This document shows positions 25,163-33,665 of a stretch of 64,000 nucleotides of DNA, in pieces. The position numbers and the translations under genes were made by a program. The stretch is from assembly GCF_019083965.1 (NCBI RefSeq), contig NZ_JAHRCY010000001.1:124001-188000 (forward strand), in the 5' to 3' direction. The notes below the pieces were generated by a model. That model was not told the origin of the DNA and did not search any database. It worked only from the letters and a program-made list of their open reading frames with translations. Each line of letters begins with the position of its first letter. The stretch's first letter is position 1. This stretch comes from Catellatospora tritici (GTDB lineage Bacteria; Actinomycetota; Actinomycetes; Mycobacteriales; Micromonosporaceae).

Positions 25163-25933
25163 CTACTCTGCCACACCGGCCGGTCGGGCCGGAAATCCGG
25201 CCCCGTCCAGTAGAGCGAGATCACGTTTGTCCAGCGTGGCCCGGTCGAGCGCGGCCAGCAGGTCCGGCCGCCGGGTCGCGGTGCGCAACAGCGCCTGATC
25301 CCGGCGCCAGCGGGCGATCTTCCCGTGGTCACCCGAGCGCAGGATCTCGGGCACGTCGTGGCCGCGCCAGCTCGCGGGCTTGGTGTAGACCGGCGTCTCC
25401 AGCAGCCCGTGCGCGTGCGACTCGTCGGCCAGCGACTCGGCGTTGCCGAGCACGCCCGGGATCAGCCGGGTCATCGCCTCCAGCATCACCAGCACCGCGA
25501 CCTCGCCGCCGAACAGCACGTAGTCGCCGAGAGAGACCTCGCTGACGGGCATCCGGGTCGCCGCGTGGTCGAGCACGCGCTGGTCGATGCCCTCGTACCG
25601 GCCGCAGGCGAAGACCAGGTGCTGCTCGTGCGCGAGCTCGTACGCGGTGGCCTGGGTGAACGGGGTGCCCGCCGGGGTCGGCACCACCAGACGAGCCGAG
25701 CTGCCCTCGGGCACCAGCTCGTCCAGGGCCTGACCCCACGGTTCGGGGCGCATCACCATGCCGGGTCCGCCGCCATAGGGCGTGTCGTCCACGGTGCGGT
25801 GCACGTCGTGGGTCCACCGGCGCAGGTCGTGCAGGCCGAGTTCGAGCGTGCCCTGGGCCCGCGCCTTGCCGATGAGCGACAGCTCCAGCGGGGCGAAGTA
25901 CTCGGGGAAGATGGTGACGACGTCGACGCGCAT
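25163..25933 (-). CDS. trmD: tRNA (guanine37-N1)-methyltransferase
   Basis: TrmD methylates G37 of tRNAs to prevent frameshifting and is a SPOUT enzyme with a trefoil knot. The 256-residue product shows [11 protein letters not shown] at the start, [13 protein letters not shown], the knot region [11 protein letters not shown], and [21 protein letters not shown] lies before the ATG. It follows rimM by 14 nt in the conserved rpsP-khpA-rimM-trmD operon. Confidence 0.98.
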   Translation of the reverse strand: MRVDVVTIFPEYFAPLELSLIGKARAQGTLELGLHDLRRWTHDVHRTVDDTPYGGGPGMVMRPEPWGQALDELVPEGSSARLVVPTPAGTPFTQATAYELAHEQHLVFACGRYEGIDQRVLDHAATRMPVSEVSLGDYVLFGGEVAVLVMLEAMTRLIPGVLGNAESLADESHAHGLLETPVYTKPASWRGHDVPEILRSGDHGKIARWRRDQALLRTATRRPDLLAALDRATLDKRDLALLDGAGFPARPAGVAE

Positions 25934-25947
25934 ACCGCCTCCCCCTC

Positions 25948-26466
25948 CTACAGGTCGAAGAGCCCGTCGGGCGGGTCCACCACGATGCGGCCCCCGGCCA
26001 CGTCCACCTCGGGCACGATCGCGCTCACGAACGGGATCAGGCCGGTGCGGCCATCGGCCAGCCGTACCACCAGCAGGTCCGACGACGGGGCGTGGTCGAT
26101 GCGGGTCACCTTGCCCAATGGCTCGCCGCCCACGGTGACCACGGACAGCCCGACCAGGTGATGGTCGAGGAACTCGTCCGGGTCCTCGGGCGCGGGCACG
26201 TCGGCGGAGTCGACGTTGAGCAGGGCGCTCTTGGCCAGTTCGGCCGTGTTGCGGTCGGGGATCTCCGCGAAGACGATGATCAGCCGACCCTGGTGCGGGC
26301 GCACCGATTCGATGGTGAGCTTGCCCGGCAGCCCCGCGACGGTGGGCTCGACGATCAACGTCGAGCCCACCGTGAAGCGCTGCTCGGGCTCGTCGGTGCG
26401 CGGCTGGACCAGGATCTCGCCCCGGATGCCGTGCGCGCGCACGACGTGTCCGACGATCAGAAGCAT
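25948..26466 (-). CDS. rimM: Ribosome maturation factor RimM
   Basis: RimM assists assembly of the 30S head by binding S19. The 172-residue product begins [18 protein letters not shown], the diagnostic N-terminus, and ends with the PRC-barrel region [19 protein letters not shown] and DPPDGLFDL. The ATG at 26466 lies 16 nt after the KhpA stop; its Shine-Dalgarno is weak, so coupling is likely. Confidence 0.97.
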   Translation of the reverse strand: MLLIVGHVVRAHGIRGEILVQPRTDEPEQRFTVGSTLIVEPTVAGLPGKLTIESVRPHQGRLIIVFAEIPDRNTAELAKSALLNVDSADVPAPEDPDEFLDHHLVGLSVVTVGGEPLGKVTRIDHAPSSDLLVVRLADGRTGLIPFVSAIVPEVDVAGGRIVVDPPDGLFDL

Positions 26467-26482
26467 CTGCTGCTGGCCGCCG

Positions 26483-26746
26483 TCAGAACGTGTCGACGAT
26501 GTCGACGCGGATGCCCTTGCCGCCGACCGAGCCGACCACCTGGCGCAGAGCTCGCGCGGTCCGACCACCGCGACCGATGACCGTGCCGAGGTCTTCGGGA
26601 TGCACCCGGACCTCGAGCCGCGGTCCACGGCGGTTGTCGACCATACGCACCCGGACGTCGTCCGGGTGGTCCACGATGCCCTTGACCAGGTGCTCCAGCG
26701 CGGGCCGGAGCGCCGAGTCAGCCCTGCTGGTCGTCGCCGGCCGCAA
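26483..26746 (-). CDS. khpA: KH-domain RNA-binding protein KhpA
   Basis: The 87-residue protein is a single KH domain with the loop [12 protein letters not shown] and the end [10 protein letters not shown]. KhpA works with a partner KH/Jag protein as a global RNA chaperone. No ATG or GTG exists at the expected place; the TTG at 26746 has AGGAG 7 nt upstream, so translation probably starts there, 29 nt inside the end of rpsP. This rare start and overlap make automatic annotation prone to truncation. Confidence 0.93.
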   Translation of the reverse strand: MRPATTSRADSALRPALEHLVKGIVDHPDDVRVRMVDNRRGPRLEVRVHPEDLGTVIGRGGRTARALRQVVGSVGGKGIRVDIVDTF

Positions 26747-27194
26747 CGGCCTGCTCCTCAGCCTTGGCCTCGACGGCCTCGACGGGCTTCTCGGCCGGCT
26801 TCTCGGCGGCCTTGGCCGCCTTCTTCGCCGGGGCGGCCTTGGCGGGCTCGAGGCCCGCGGCGGCCTGCGCGGCGGCCTCGTAGGTCGCCTTGCGGTCGGC
26901 CTTCGGCGCCGCCACCAGCAGCGGCGGCGGGGCGGGCAGGCCCTTGAACTTCTGCCAGTCGCCGGTCTTGGAGAGGATGGCGATCACGGACTCGCTCGGC
27001 TGGGCGCCGACCGACAGCCAGTGCTGCACGCGGTCAGACTTGACCTCGATCACCGAAGGGTCTTCCTTCGGCTGGTAGATGCCGATGTACTCGATCGCCT
27101 TGCCGTCACGCTTGGTGCGCGAGTCGGCGACGACGATGCGGTACTGCGGGTTGCGGATCTTGCCCATCCGCAGAAGCCGGATACGAACGGCCAC
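26718..27194 (-). CDS. rpsP: 30S ribosomal protein S16 with Ala/Lys/Glu tail
   Basis: S16 helps fold 16S rRNA. The first 85 residues are standard ([20 protein letters not shown], then [13 protein letters not shown]). The protein is 158 residues, about twice the bacterial minimum, because of a low-complexity tail of Ala, Lys, Glu and Pro, a known actinobacterial feature. The GTG start at 27194 has GGAG 8 nt upstream. First gene of the rpsP-khpA-rimM-trmD operon. Confidence 0.98.
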   Translation of the reverse strand: MAVRIRLLRMGKIRNPQYRIVVADSRTKRDGKAIEYIGIYQPKEDPSVIEVKSDRVQHWLSVGAQPSESVIAILSKTGDWQKFKGLPAPPPLLVAAPKADRKATYEAAAQAAAGLEPAKAAPAKKAAKAAEKPAEKPVEAVEAKAEEQAVAAGDDQQG

Positions 27195-27710
27195 GGTTTT
27201 ACTCCTGTGGGATTGAGGTGAGCGCCATTGCCCCGCGTGGGGTTGCCGGGCTCCGTTGCTCGAGACATCGAAGCGCCCCAGTAGTTAGAGGGCAGCCGGA
27301 AACGCATCGAATATCAGCTGACCATTGTGCCAGACCCCGGGCCCGCAGCCGCGCGCGGGCGGCGGCAAGGCGCGGGTTAGTCGCGCCACATCCCCGGTGG
27401 GCTCCAGGTGGCGATCATCACGACTGTCAGAGATGTAGATGTGATGATGCCGCCGCGGGCTCCGGATCCTGCGGGGATCCCCGCGCGGAGCGGGCACCGC
27501 GATGCCGTCACCTGCCACGATGCCGCCTCGACCGCGGTCGTGCCGCCGCACCGCGGCGTCGACCACAGAGGAATCCAGCACCGAGAACGGTGCTTACACC
27601 CGCCGTACCAGCACCGACCCTCGTCCGTACGGATGATTCTGCTGTGAAGTTGCTGAACGTAACGTGCCGGAGGTCACAACGGGGATCATCTACCACGGGG
27701 AGGACCCGAC
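27195..27710. other. 516-bp gap holding the rpsP leader and a divergent 5' region
   Basis: No gene is supported here; the 98-residue minus-strand frame at 27285-27581 has no ribosome site or family features. The minus-strand side must contain the rpsP promoter and a leader; GGCACAATGG near 27310-27325 is the only -10-like element noticed. ATCATCA and TGATGAT around 27415-27450 form a loose inverted repeat. The plus-strand side ends in GGGGAGG before the ATG at 27711. Confidence 0.5.
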
Positions 27711-28043
27711 ATGCTCGGCAAGCTCATCGGCAACAAGTACGGCCTGCTCATCATCGGCGTGCTCGCCCTGGGCTTCGGCATCTGGCAGCTGAACCAGACC
27801 GAGGTCACCTGCGACGGTCAGACCATGACCGAGGGCGACATCTGCGTCCACACCAAGAACGGCCGCACGACCGACGAGAACACCCTGGCCGAGGAGCGCG
27901 AGAGCCAGCAGCTCACGGGCAAGATCGCGGCCGGCCTCGGCGGCGTGATGGTTCTGGGCGGCGCGGGCTGGATCGTGGCGGGCATCGTGCGCGGCAAGCG
28001 CGAGGACGAGACCCCGGCGACCGACCCGGTCGCGGCGGCCTGA
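27711..28043 (+). CDS. Small two-helix membrane protein with CDGQTM...GDIC motif
   Basis: This 110-residue protein has a hydrophobic segment at about 9-27, an extracytoplasmic loop, and a second segment at about 72-92. The loop contains VTCDGQTMTEGDIC, with two cysteines ten residues apart that could form a disulfide outside the membrane. Similar small actinobacterial membrane proteins share the C-x-G-x-x-M-x-x-G-D-x-C pattern, but no function is known to me. GGGGAGG lies 7 nt before the ATG. It appears to be a single-gene unit. Confidence 0.75.
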   Translation: MLGKLIGNKYGLLIIGVLALGFGIWQLNQTEVTCDGQTMTEGDICVHTKNGRTTDENTLAEERESQQLTGKIAAGLGGVMVLGGAGWIVAGIVRGKREDETPATDPVAAA

Positions 28044-28110
28044 GCCCGCTCTCTGCGAACTTCGACGGCCGGGGTGCCCACGCACCCCGGCCGTCGCCGT
28101 GTCCGCCCTC

Positions 28111-28236
28111 AGTGCTCGCGTGCCCGGTCCCAGCGCTCGCGTGTACGGCTTCAGCGCTCGCGTACCCGGTCCCAGCGCTCGCGTGTACGGCTTCAGCGCT
28201 CGCGTACTCAGCCTCAGCGCTCGCGTGGCCGGTCCC
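28111..28236. repeat. Six 21-bp tandem repeats derived from the DUF402 3' end
   Basis: GCTCGCGT recurs at 28114, 28135, 28156, 28177, 28198 and 28219, an exact 21-bp period. Units alternate between a CCCGGTCCCAGC form and a GTACGGCTTCAGC form, giving a 42-bp higher-order period. The last unit is the end of the DUF402 coding region, stop codon included, so the array looks like serial duplication of that 3' end. Confidence 0.9.
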
Positions 28237-28861
28237 AGCCCGCGGGCACGGTGTCCGGCAGGGTCCACCCCGGGTTCGGCTCGAACTCGCACCAGGTGCC
28301 GTCGAACGGGAACGAGCCCGCCTCGATCAGCTTCACCACCCGCTCGCCCTCGGCCCGCACCGCCGCCTCGTCGGCCACCCAGTAGTCGCCCGGGTAGGCC
28401 AGCCGCTCGACGAACTCCTCCTCGTCCTTCCACCGCCAACTCCGGTCCGGTGCCACCACGATGTCGAGGTCCTGGTCGACGATGTCGACTCCGGCCACGT
28501 GGCCGTCGTCCCAGCGCACCCCGGCCTCCTCCAGGTTGACGTACCACCGGACGAAGCGGCCCTGCTCGTCGCGGAACCACCAGACCGAGTGGTCCTCGCC
28601 CCGGGGCAGCCACTTCAGCAGGCTCGGGCCGCTCCACGCGACCTCCCACAGCTTCGTCTCGGTGACGAGCCACTCCGAGAACGGCATCGCGCGCAGGCCC
28701 CGGTTGTCGACCGTCTTGCGGTCGAGCATGGGCGCGCCGCGCGGCACCCACAGCAGCAGGCCACGCTCGTCGTCGGCGATGACGACAGCGGTCTTGAGCA
28801 GGCCGATCCGGTGGCCGTGGAAGTGCCGGTGCAGGATCACCCGGCCGGGTTCGAAACGCAT
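28214..28861 (-). CDS. DUF402 domain-containing protein
   Basis: The 215-residue protein matches the DUF402 family through WYVNLEEAGVRWDDGH, VDIVDQDLDIVVAPDRSW and RWKDEEEFVERL. Characterised members are nucleoside di/triphosphatases or RNA-binding RNase E-like proteins; the acidic DxxDxxLD pattern is present. The start has AAGG upstream. The final codons GWDRPRER lie inside the tandem repeat array, and the stop is the TGA within the repeat unit. Confidence 0.85.
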   Translation of the reverse strand: MRFEPGRVILHRHFHGHRIGLLKTAVVIADDERGLLLWVPRGAPMLDRKTVDNRGLRAMPFSEWLVTETKLWEVAWSGPSLLKWLPRGEDHSVWWFRDEQGRFVRWYVNLEEAGVRWDDGHVAGVDIVDQDLDIVVAPDRSWRWKDEEEFVERLAYPGDYWVADEAAVRAEGERVVKLIEAGSFPFDGTWCEFEPNPGWTLPDTVPAGWDRPRER

Positions 28862-29086
28862 GTGCCAACCTTAACGAGACGGCTTGATTGATTAAGTCGC
28901 TGACATTAGAGTCGCTCTGTCACAGGCAAGAAGTGGCCTTTCCCGGCCCGCCGGTGGCCGCGCGCACACCCAGCGCGGGCGCCATGGCGGGAATGGCTGG
29001 TCCTCGTCCGGGCGACCGGGCCGGGTGCGACGAGCTGACCAGACCTGAGTAACGACCCTGTTCACCGAACTCAGGAGGCCGAAGGG

Positions 29087-29485
29087 ATGTCCATGCCCTT
29101 CAACCCGGGCCGCATGCCCAAGATCGACGAGGACATGACCTCGCTGGCGACCCACGTCGCCGAGATCGCCGAGACGCAGCGCAAGCACACCGCGATATTG
29201 GAGCGGCACACGGTCTACCACCGCGAGCACCGCGCCGAGCTCGCCGCCATCCGCACCGAGCTCGCCGATTTCAGACATGTGGTGGAGACCCGCTTCTCCG
29301 CCCTGGAGGACGACGTCGTGGGGCTCAAGACCGACGTGTCAACGCTCAAGACCGACGTGTCAACGCTCAAGACCGACGTGTCAACGCTCAAAACCGACGT
29401 GTCGACGCTCAAGACCGACATGGTCGACGTCAAGCAGACGCTGGCCGTGATCCTGTCGCGGCTGCCGGAGCAGCGGACGGCCTGA
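29087..29485 (+). CDS. Heptad-repeat coiled-coil protein
   Basis: The 132-residue protein is almost entirely predicted coiled coil. Residues from about 80 to 110 are repeats of LKTDVST, a strict seven-residue unit encoded by 21-bp DNA repeats (29324-29420). The rest has Ala/Glu/Arg-rich helices and a short tail LSRLPEQRTA. GGAGG is 10 nt before the ATG. No function is recognised; the sequence resembles a self-associating stalk. Ended by a strong hairpin. Confidence 0.7.
   Translation: MSMPFNPGRMPKIDEDMTSLATHVAEIAETQRKHTAILERHTVYHREHRAELAAIRTELADFRHVVETRFSALEDDVVGLKTDVSTLKTDVSTLKTDVSTLKTDVSTLKTDMVDVKQTLAVILSRLPEQRTA
29324..29420 (+). repeat. 21-bp tandem repeats coding LKTDVST heptads
   Basis: CTCAAGACCGACGTGTCAACG is repeated almost perfectly (single changes A/G), giving five heptads with Leu at the hydrophobic position. 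Period equals one coiled-coil heptad. Confidence 0.9.
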
Positions 29486-29493
29486 ACATGCGG

Positions 29494-29531
29494 GAAGGGC
29501 GGTCACCGGAGGGTACCGGTGACCGCCCTTC
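29494..29531. terminator. Bidirectional terminator between coiled-coil gene and proS
   Basis: GAAGGGCGGTCACCGG (29494-29509) and its perfect complement (29516-29531) form a 16-bp stem with a 6-nt loop between two convergent stops. Confidence 0.9.
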
Positions 29532-29540
29532 GTCACGTCG

Positions 29541-30950
29541 TCAGTACGACCGGGCCAGGATGGCGGTCAGGTCGGGCTCGTCCTGGGAGGCGGGCACCGA
29601 ACCGTCCGCCCGGAACAGGCAGCGTACGGTGATCGACTGCTCGTTCGCCTTGGCCTCGCCCTCGACGCCGACCCGCGACCACGGCACCCGCGCCCAGCCG
29701 GTGCCCGCCGCGGCGAGCGCGTCGTCGAGGTTGGTCACCTCGACGGTGTTGGCCTCGCGGCGAGCCAGCGCCTCGTCGTACAGCGCCTTCTGGTCGGCCT
29801 CCAGCGCGGCGGTGACCGCGCCGACCGCCTCGCCGAGCGCGAGCGGGGTCTTCGAGCCGTCGATGCGGCGCGCCAGCACGACCCGGCCCTCGGCGAGATC
29901 GCGCGGACCCACCTCGATCCGGACCGGGTAGCCCTTGAGCTCGGCGTCGACCGCGCGGCGGCCGAACGGGGTGTCGACGCGGTCGTCGAGCTTGACCCGG
30001 ACGCCCGCGGCGGCCAGGTCGTCGACGAGCGCCTGCGCGGCGGTGGTGATCGAGCCGTCGGTCTCCTTGACCACGGTGACCAGAGCCTGGATCGGCGCCA
30101 GTGCCGGCGGGATGCGCAGGCCGTTGTCGTCGCCGTGGCACATGATCAGGCCGCCGAGCATGCGGGTCGAGGTGCCCCACGAGGTGGTCCAGGCGTACTC
30201 GCGCTCGTTGCTGACGGCGGAGAAGGCGATGTCGAACGCCTTGGCGAAGTTCTGGCCCAGCTCGTGCGAGGTGCCCATCTGCAGCGCCTTGCCGTCGCCC
30301 ATCATCGCCTCCAGCGTGTACGTGCTGGTGGCGCCCGCGAAGCGCTCGCGGTCGGTCTTGCGGCCCAGCACCACCGGGATGGCGAGCAGGTCACGCATGT
30401 GCCGCTCGTACACCTCGTGGTGGATCTTCAGGGTGTACGCCTTGGCGTCGGCCTCGGAGGCGTGGGCGGTGTGCCCCTCCTGCCACAGGAACTCCGAGGT
30501 GCGCAGGAAGATCCGGGGCCGCATCTCCCAGCGGACCACGTTGGCCCACTGGTTGAGCAGCAGCGGCAGGTCACGGTAGGAGCCGATCCACTTGGCCATG
30601 AACTCGCCGATGACGGTCTCGCTGGTGGGACGGACCACGACCGGCTCGGCCAGCTGCTTGCCGCCGCCGTGGGTGACCACGGCGAGCTCGGGCGAGAAGC
30701 CCTCGACGTGCTCGGCCTCGCGCTTGAGGTAGCTCTCCGGGATGAACAGCGGGAAGTACGCGTTCTGCGCGCCCGCCGCCTTGATCCGGGCGTCCATGTC
30801 GGCCTGCATCCGTTCCCAGATCGCATAGGCCGTCGGTCGGATCACCATGGTGCCGCGGACCGGCCCGTTGTCGGCCAGTTCGGCCTTGGAGATCAGATCC
30901 TGGTACCAGCGGGGGAAGTCTTCCGCCCTGGGTGTGAGCACGCGCGCCAT
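29541..30950 (-). CDS. proS: Prolyl-tRNA synthetase (archaeal/eukaryotic-like short type)
   Basis: The 469-residue enzyme charges tRNA-Pro. It starts MARVLTPRAEDFPRWYQDLI and has class II motifs including VVRPTSETVIGEFMAKWI and WEMRPRIFLRTSEFLWQEGH, an anticodon-binding domain and a C-terminal zinc-like extension region. It lacks the editing insertion of the long bacterial type, as in the ProS type 3 group. The in-frame upstream codons to 31121 overlap the amidohydrolase gene and are not conserved. Only 23 nt separate it from the amidohydrolase. Confidence 0.96.
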   Translation of the reverse strand: MARVLTPRAEDFPRWYQDLISKAELADNGPVRGTMVIRPTAYAIWERMQADMDARIKAAGAQNAYFPLFIPESYLKREAEHVEGFSPELAVVTHGGGKQLAEPVVVRPTSETVIGEFMAKWIGSYRDLPLLLNQWANVVRWEMRPRIFLRTSEFLWQEGHTAHASEADAKAYTLKIHHEVYERHMRDLLAIPVVLGRKTDRERFAGATSTYTLEAMMGDGKALQMGTSHELGQNFAKAFDIAFSAVSNEREYAWTTSWGTSTRMLGGLIMCHGDDNGLRIPPALAPIQALVTVVKETDGSITTAAQALVDDLAAAGVRVKLDDRVDTPFGRRAVDAELKGYPVRIEVGPRDLAEGRVVLARRIDGSKTPLALGEAVGAVTAALEADQKALYDEALARREANTVEVTNLDDALAAAGTGWARVPWSRVGVEGEAKANEQSITVRCLFRADGSVPASQDEPDLTAILARSY

Positions 30951-30973
30951 AGCGCGCCATCTTACCGGCCGGG

Positions 30974-32056
30974 CTAGACGATCACCCGGCCGCGTAGCAC
31001 GATCCGGCGCGGGGCGAGCAGGGTGCGCAGATTCCGCCGCGGATCTTCGGCGTACACGACAAGATCGGCCCAGCCGCCCTCGTCCAGTCCGGGGAAGCCG
31101 AGCCAGCTCCGCGCCCGCCACGACCCCGCCGCCAGCACGTCCTCGGGCGTCATCCCGGCCGCGTGCAGCCGGAGCATCTCCTGCGCGGCCAGGCCGTGCG
31201 CGATGCCGCCGCCGGCGTCGGAACCGACGAAGACCGGCACCCCGGCCTCGTACGCGGCGCGCACCACGTCGGGGAACCGGTCGCGCAGCGCCAGCATGTG
31301 CTTGGCGTAACCGGGGAACTTGGCCTCGGCCCGCGCCGCGATGTGCCCGAACGTCTCAATGTTGATCATGGTGGGCACCAGGGCGGTCCCCCGCCGCGCC
31401 ATCTCGTCGACCAGGTCGGTCGACAGTCCGGTGCCGTGCTCCACGCAGTCGATTCCGGCCCGGACCAGCGTCGCCACGCTGGACTCCTCGAAGCAGTGCG
31501 CGGTGATCCGCGCCCCGGCCGCGTGCGCCGCCGCCACCGCCGCGGTCAGCGTGGCGTCGTCCCAGGCGGGCGCGAGGTCGCCGGAGTCTCGGTCGATCCA
31601 GTCGCCGACCAGCTTCACCCAGCCGGTGCCCGCGGCCGCCTGCCGGGTCACCTCGGCCACCACCTGGTCGGCGGGCACCTCCACCCCGATCTCGGGCAGG
31701 TAGCGGCGCGGCGGGGCGACGTGCCGCCCGGCGCGGGCCAGGCGCGGCACCTCCGGGTCGTCGTCCAGCATCGGGTACGGCAACGGCGAGCCCGCGTCCC
31801 GCAGCGCCAGCACCCCGGCGTCCCGGTCGATCAGGGCCAGCGCCTTCGCCTGCGGGACGCTGGTCACCGGGGCGCCACCGGGCGCGATACCGATGTGGCA
31901 GTGCGCGTCGACCAGGCCAGGTAGCACGAACCCGCCGTCGCTGACCGTCCGTGCGCCGGGCACCGGGGTCAGCGACACCCGGTCGCCGACCAGCCAGAGG
32001 TCCCGCAACTCGTCCTCGGGGAGCACCACTCCCCGTACGTGCAGCGCCGTCGCCAT
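30974..32056 (-). CDS. Metal-dependent amidohydrolase
   Basis: The 360-residue TIM-barrel hydrolase has the motifs of the imidazolonepropionase/prolidase-like branch: VDAHCHIG (His52, His54), the lysine in GWVKLVGDW, ITAHCFEE, CVEHGTGL, and the final aspartate in GSDAGGGIAHG. A related amidohydrolase (Rv2915c) sits beside ffh in mycobacteria, so this is probably part of the ancestral order. The ATG at 32056 is chosen because the next start at 32107 overlaps the divergent gene. Substrate is unknown. Confidence 0.9.
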   Translation of the reverse strand: MATALHVRGVVLPEDELRDLWLVGDRVSLTPVPGARTVSDGGFVLPGLVDAHCHIGIAPGGAPVTSVPQAKALALIDRDAGVLALRDAGSPLPYPMLDDDPEVPRLARAGRHVAPPRRYLPEIGVEVPADQVVAEVTRQAAAGTGWVKLVGDWIDRDSGDLAPAWDDATLTAAVAAAHAAGARITAHCFEESSVATLVRAGIDCVEHGTGLSTDLVDEMARRGTALVPTMINIETFGHIAARAEAKFPGYAKHMLALRDRFPDVVRAAYEAGVPVFVGSDAGGGIAHGLAAQEMLRLHAAGMTPEDVLAAGSWRARSWLGFPGLDEGGWADLVVYAEDPRRNLRTLLAPRRIVLRGRVIV

Positions 32057-32092
32057 GATCTGCACTGTCCCACACGGCTGGCCGAGCACCGC

Positions 32093-32098
32093 TACCGT
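32093..32098 (+). promoter_or_regulatory. Candidate -10 of paralog 1 (leaderless)
   Basis: TACCGT lies 7 nt before the ATG at 32106, the interval being GTCCGCC. The same interval sequence precedes paralog 3 after TACTCT (33653-33658). Confidence 0.45.
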
Positions 32099-32105
32099 GT
32101 CCGCC

Positions 32106-32885
32106 ATGTCGCCCCTGCCTCGGCTGCGCTGGCTCGCCCTGTGCTTCGCCGTCCTGGCCCTGCTCCTGCGCGCCGCGGACGCGGTGTGGTGGGCGCCCCG
32201 GCACGGCCGCCAGGAGATCATCGGCCAGTTCTTGCCTGCCCTGATCATTTTCGGGCTGGCCATCGGCGGCTACGTCCTACTCATCCGGCCGTACCGCGAA
32301 CTGCCGCGCACCTTCGAGACGACCGGCACGACCTTCATCGCGCCCGCCGCGCCCGGGGCGGCTTCGACGGCGCTCATCTTCGGATACCTCGCCGGAAGCG
32401 GCGTCGACAGCGTCCTCAAGCCCGACGGCACTGCCAGCGACCACCCGGCGGCCTGGATCTTCGGCGGCGCCGTGGTCGCGTCGCTGCTCGCGCTCGCCGT
32501 CCTGTCACTGTGGCGCGGGCCCCAGGTGGTGCTCGGCCGCGACGGCCTGACCATTCGCGGCGTGCGGACCCGGCACCTCCCATGGACCGCACTGCGGCGG
32601 GGCGGACCGGGCCTGCCGCAGGCGACCGACGTCCAACTGCTGCTGATCACGGCCACCCCCGCGGGCACGTACCGCCGCGAGCGGCTCCGGCTGGTTTCGC
32701 TGTACGTCGACGGTGAGTTCCTGGCCCGCGCCATTCGGCACTACGCCCAGCACCCCGAACACCGCACCGCCATCGGCACCGACGACGAGTTGGGCCGCCT
32801 GACCGCCGCGCTCGCGGCACCCGTCGCCGCTGCGGATGCCGCCCCTGCCGACGCGGCGCTCGGCGACCTCGGGGGGCGGGCATGA
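32106..32885 (+). CDS. Membrane protein of a three-gene paralog set, member 1
   Basis: The 259-residue protein has an N-terminal helix, a second at about 40-60, and one or two more at 85-140, then a soluble C-terminal part with GLTIRGVRTRHLPWTALRRG and FLARAIRHYAQHPEHRTAIG. The G-L-x-I-R...-I/L-P-W-x-x-L segment resembles bacterial PH-domain (bPH) membrane proteins. It overlaps the next gene as ATGA. It looks leaderless (TACCGT -10). Function is unknown. Confidence 0.72.
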   Translation: MSPLPRLRWLALCFAVLALLLRAADAVWWAPRHGRQEIIGQFLPALIIFGLAIGGYVLLIRPYRELPRTFETTGTTFIAPAAPGAASTALIFGYLAGSGVDSVLKPDGTASDHPAAWIFGGAVVASLLALAVLSLWRGPQVVLGRDGLTIRGVRTRHLPWTALRRGGPGLPQATDVQLLLITATPAGTYRRERLRLVSLYVDGEFLARAIRHYAQHPEHRTAIGTDDELGRLTAALAAPVAAADAAPADAALGDLGGRA

Positions 32886-33625
32886 CCGGTATCTCGCGGA
32901 GCCTGGCTGCGGTCATGGTGCGGCGCCCGCTGGCGGCATCGGTCGTCTGCGCGGGGTTCGGCGTGGCGACACGCGCGCCGGCCGCCGCGCTGCACCTGAC
33001 CGGGTGGCCGGGGAGCGTCGCGCTGGTGACGGCGACGGTTTTGCTGGTACTGCTGGCGGTGGGCCCGCACCGGCACACTGCGGCGGAGTTCCTGGTGCGG
33101 TCCGGTACGTTCCGGACGCCTCGCTCGCCGCTGCTCGTCGTCACGATGATCCCCATCGGCTACCTGTTCGGCCAGGGCCTGCTCAAACTGCTGGGATCAC
33201 CGCCACCGGCCGACCTCGGTCAGGTCACCCTCGAGATCACCCACGCAATGGCCCCGTTCCTGATCTTCACTTTGGTGATCGGGGTCGCGATGCTGTTCCA
33301 GCCGCGCCTGGAACTGACCCAGACCCACCTACGCGTCCATGGCCTGGGTTTCCCCGACATCCCCTGGTCGGACCTGGCCGCCGTGGCGCAGAACCCGGCC
33401 TTCCCGCGCCGGGAGCGCGGCCTGCGTGTCACCATCGCCCGGCCCGGCGGGCGCACCGCGTCGCCGAACGGCTCCCAGCGCGAGGAGCTGATCCCGACCG
33501 GCATGCCGATCGACTACGCCTTCCTGGCCGCGGCGCTGTCGCACTACGCCGGACACCCCGAGCACCGGGCCGCCATCGGCACCCTGGCCGAGCACGACCG
33601 CCTCATCGCCGACCTGCGGACATGA
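32882..33625 (+). CDS. Membrane protein of a three-gene paralog set, member 2
   Basis: The 247-residue protein shares the layout of its neighbours: three or four hydrophobic segments (about 15-65, 80-100 and 110-135), then ELTQTHLRVHGLGFPDIPWSDL and FLAAALSHYAGHPEHRAAIG. It is the most divergent of the three and carries its own charged loop ARPGGRTASPNGSQ. Its ATG overlaps the previous stop, so it is translated from the same message. Confidence 0.72.
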   Translation: MTGISRSLAAVMVRRPLAASVVCAGFGVATRAPAAALHLTGWPGSVALVTATVLLVLLAVGPHRHTAAEFLVRSGTFRTPRSPLLVVTMIPIGYLFGQGLLKLLGSPPPADLGQVTLEITHAMAPFLIFTLVIGVAMLFQPRLELTQTHLRVHGLGFPDIPWSDLAAVAQNPAFPRRERGLRVTIARPGGRTASPNGSQREELIPTGMPIDYAFLAAALSHYAGHPEHRAAIGTLAEHDRLIADLRT

Positions 33626-33652
33626 CCACCCCACCGCCCTCGCGGGCAGCAT

Positions 33653-33658
33653 TACTCT
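33653..33658 (+). promoter_or_regulatory. Candidate -10 of paralog 3 (leaderless)
   Basis: TACTCT is followed by GTCCGCC and the ATG at 33666, matching the arrangement upstream of paralog 1. Confidence 0.45.
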
Positions 33659-33665
33659 GTCCGCC

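Noticed and set aside
27285..27581. 98-residue minus-strand ORF upstream of rpsP
   Set aside because: No ribosome site, no conserved features, and it overlaps the expected rpsP promoter/leader.
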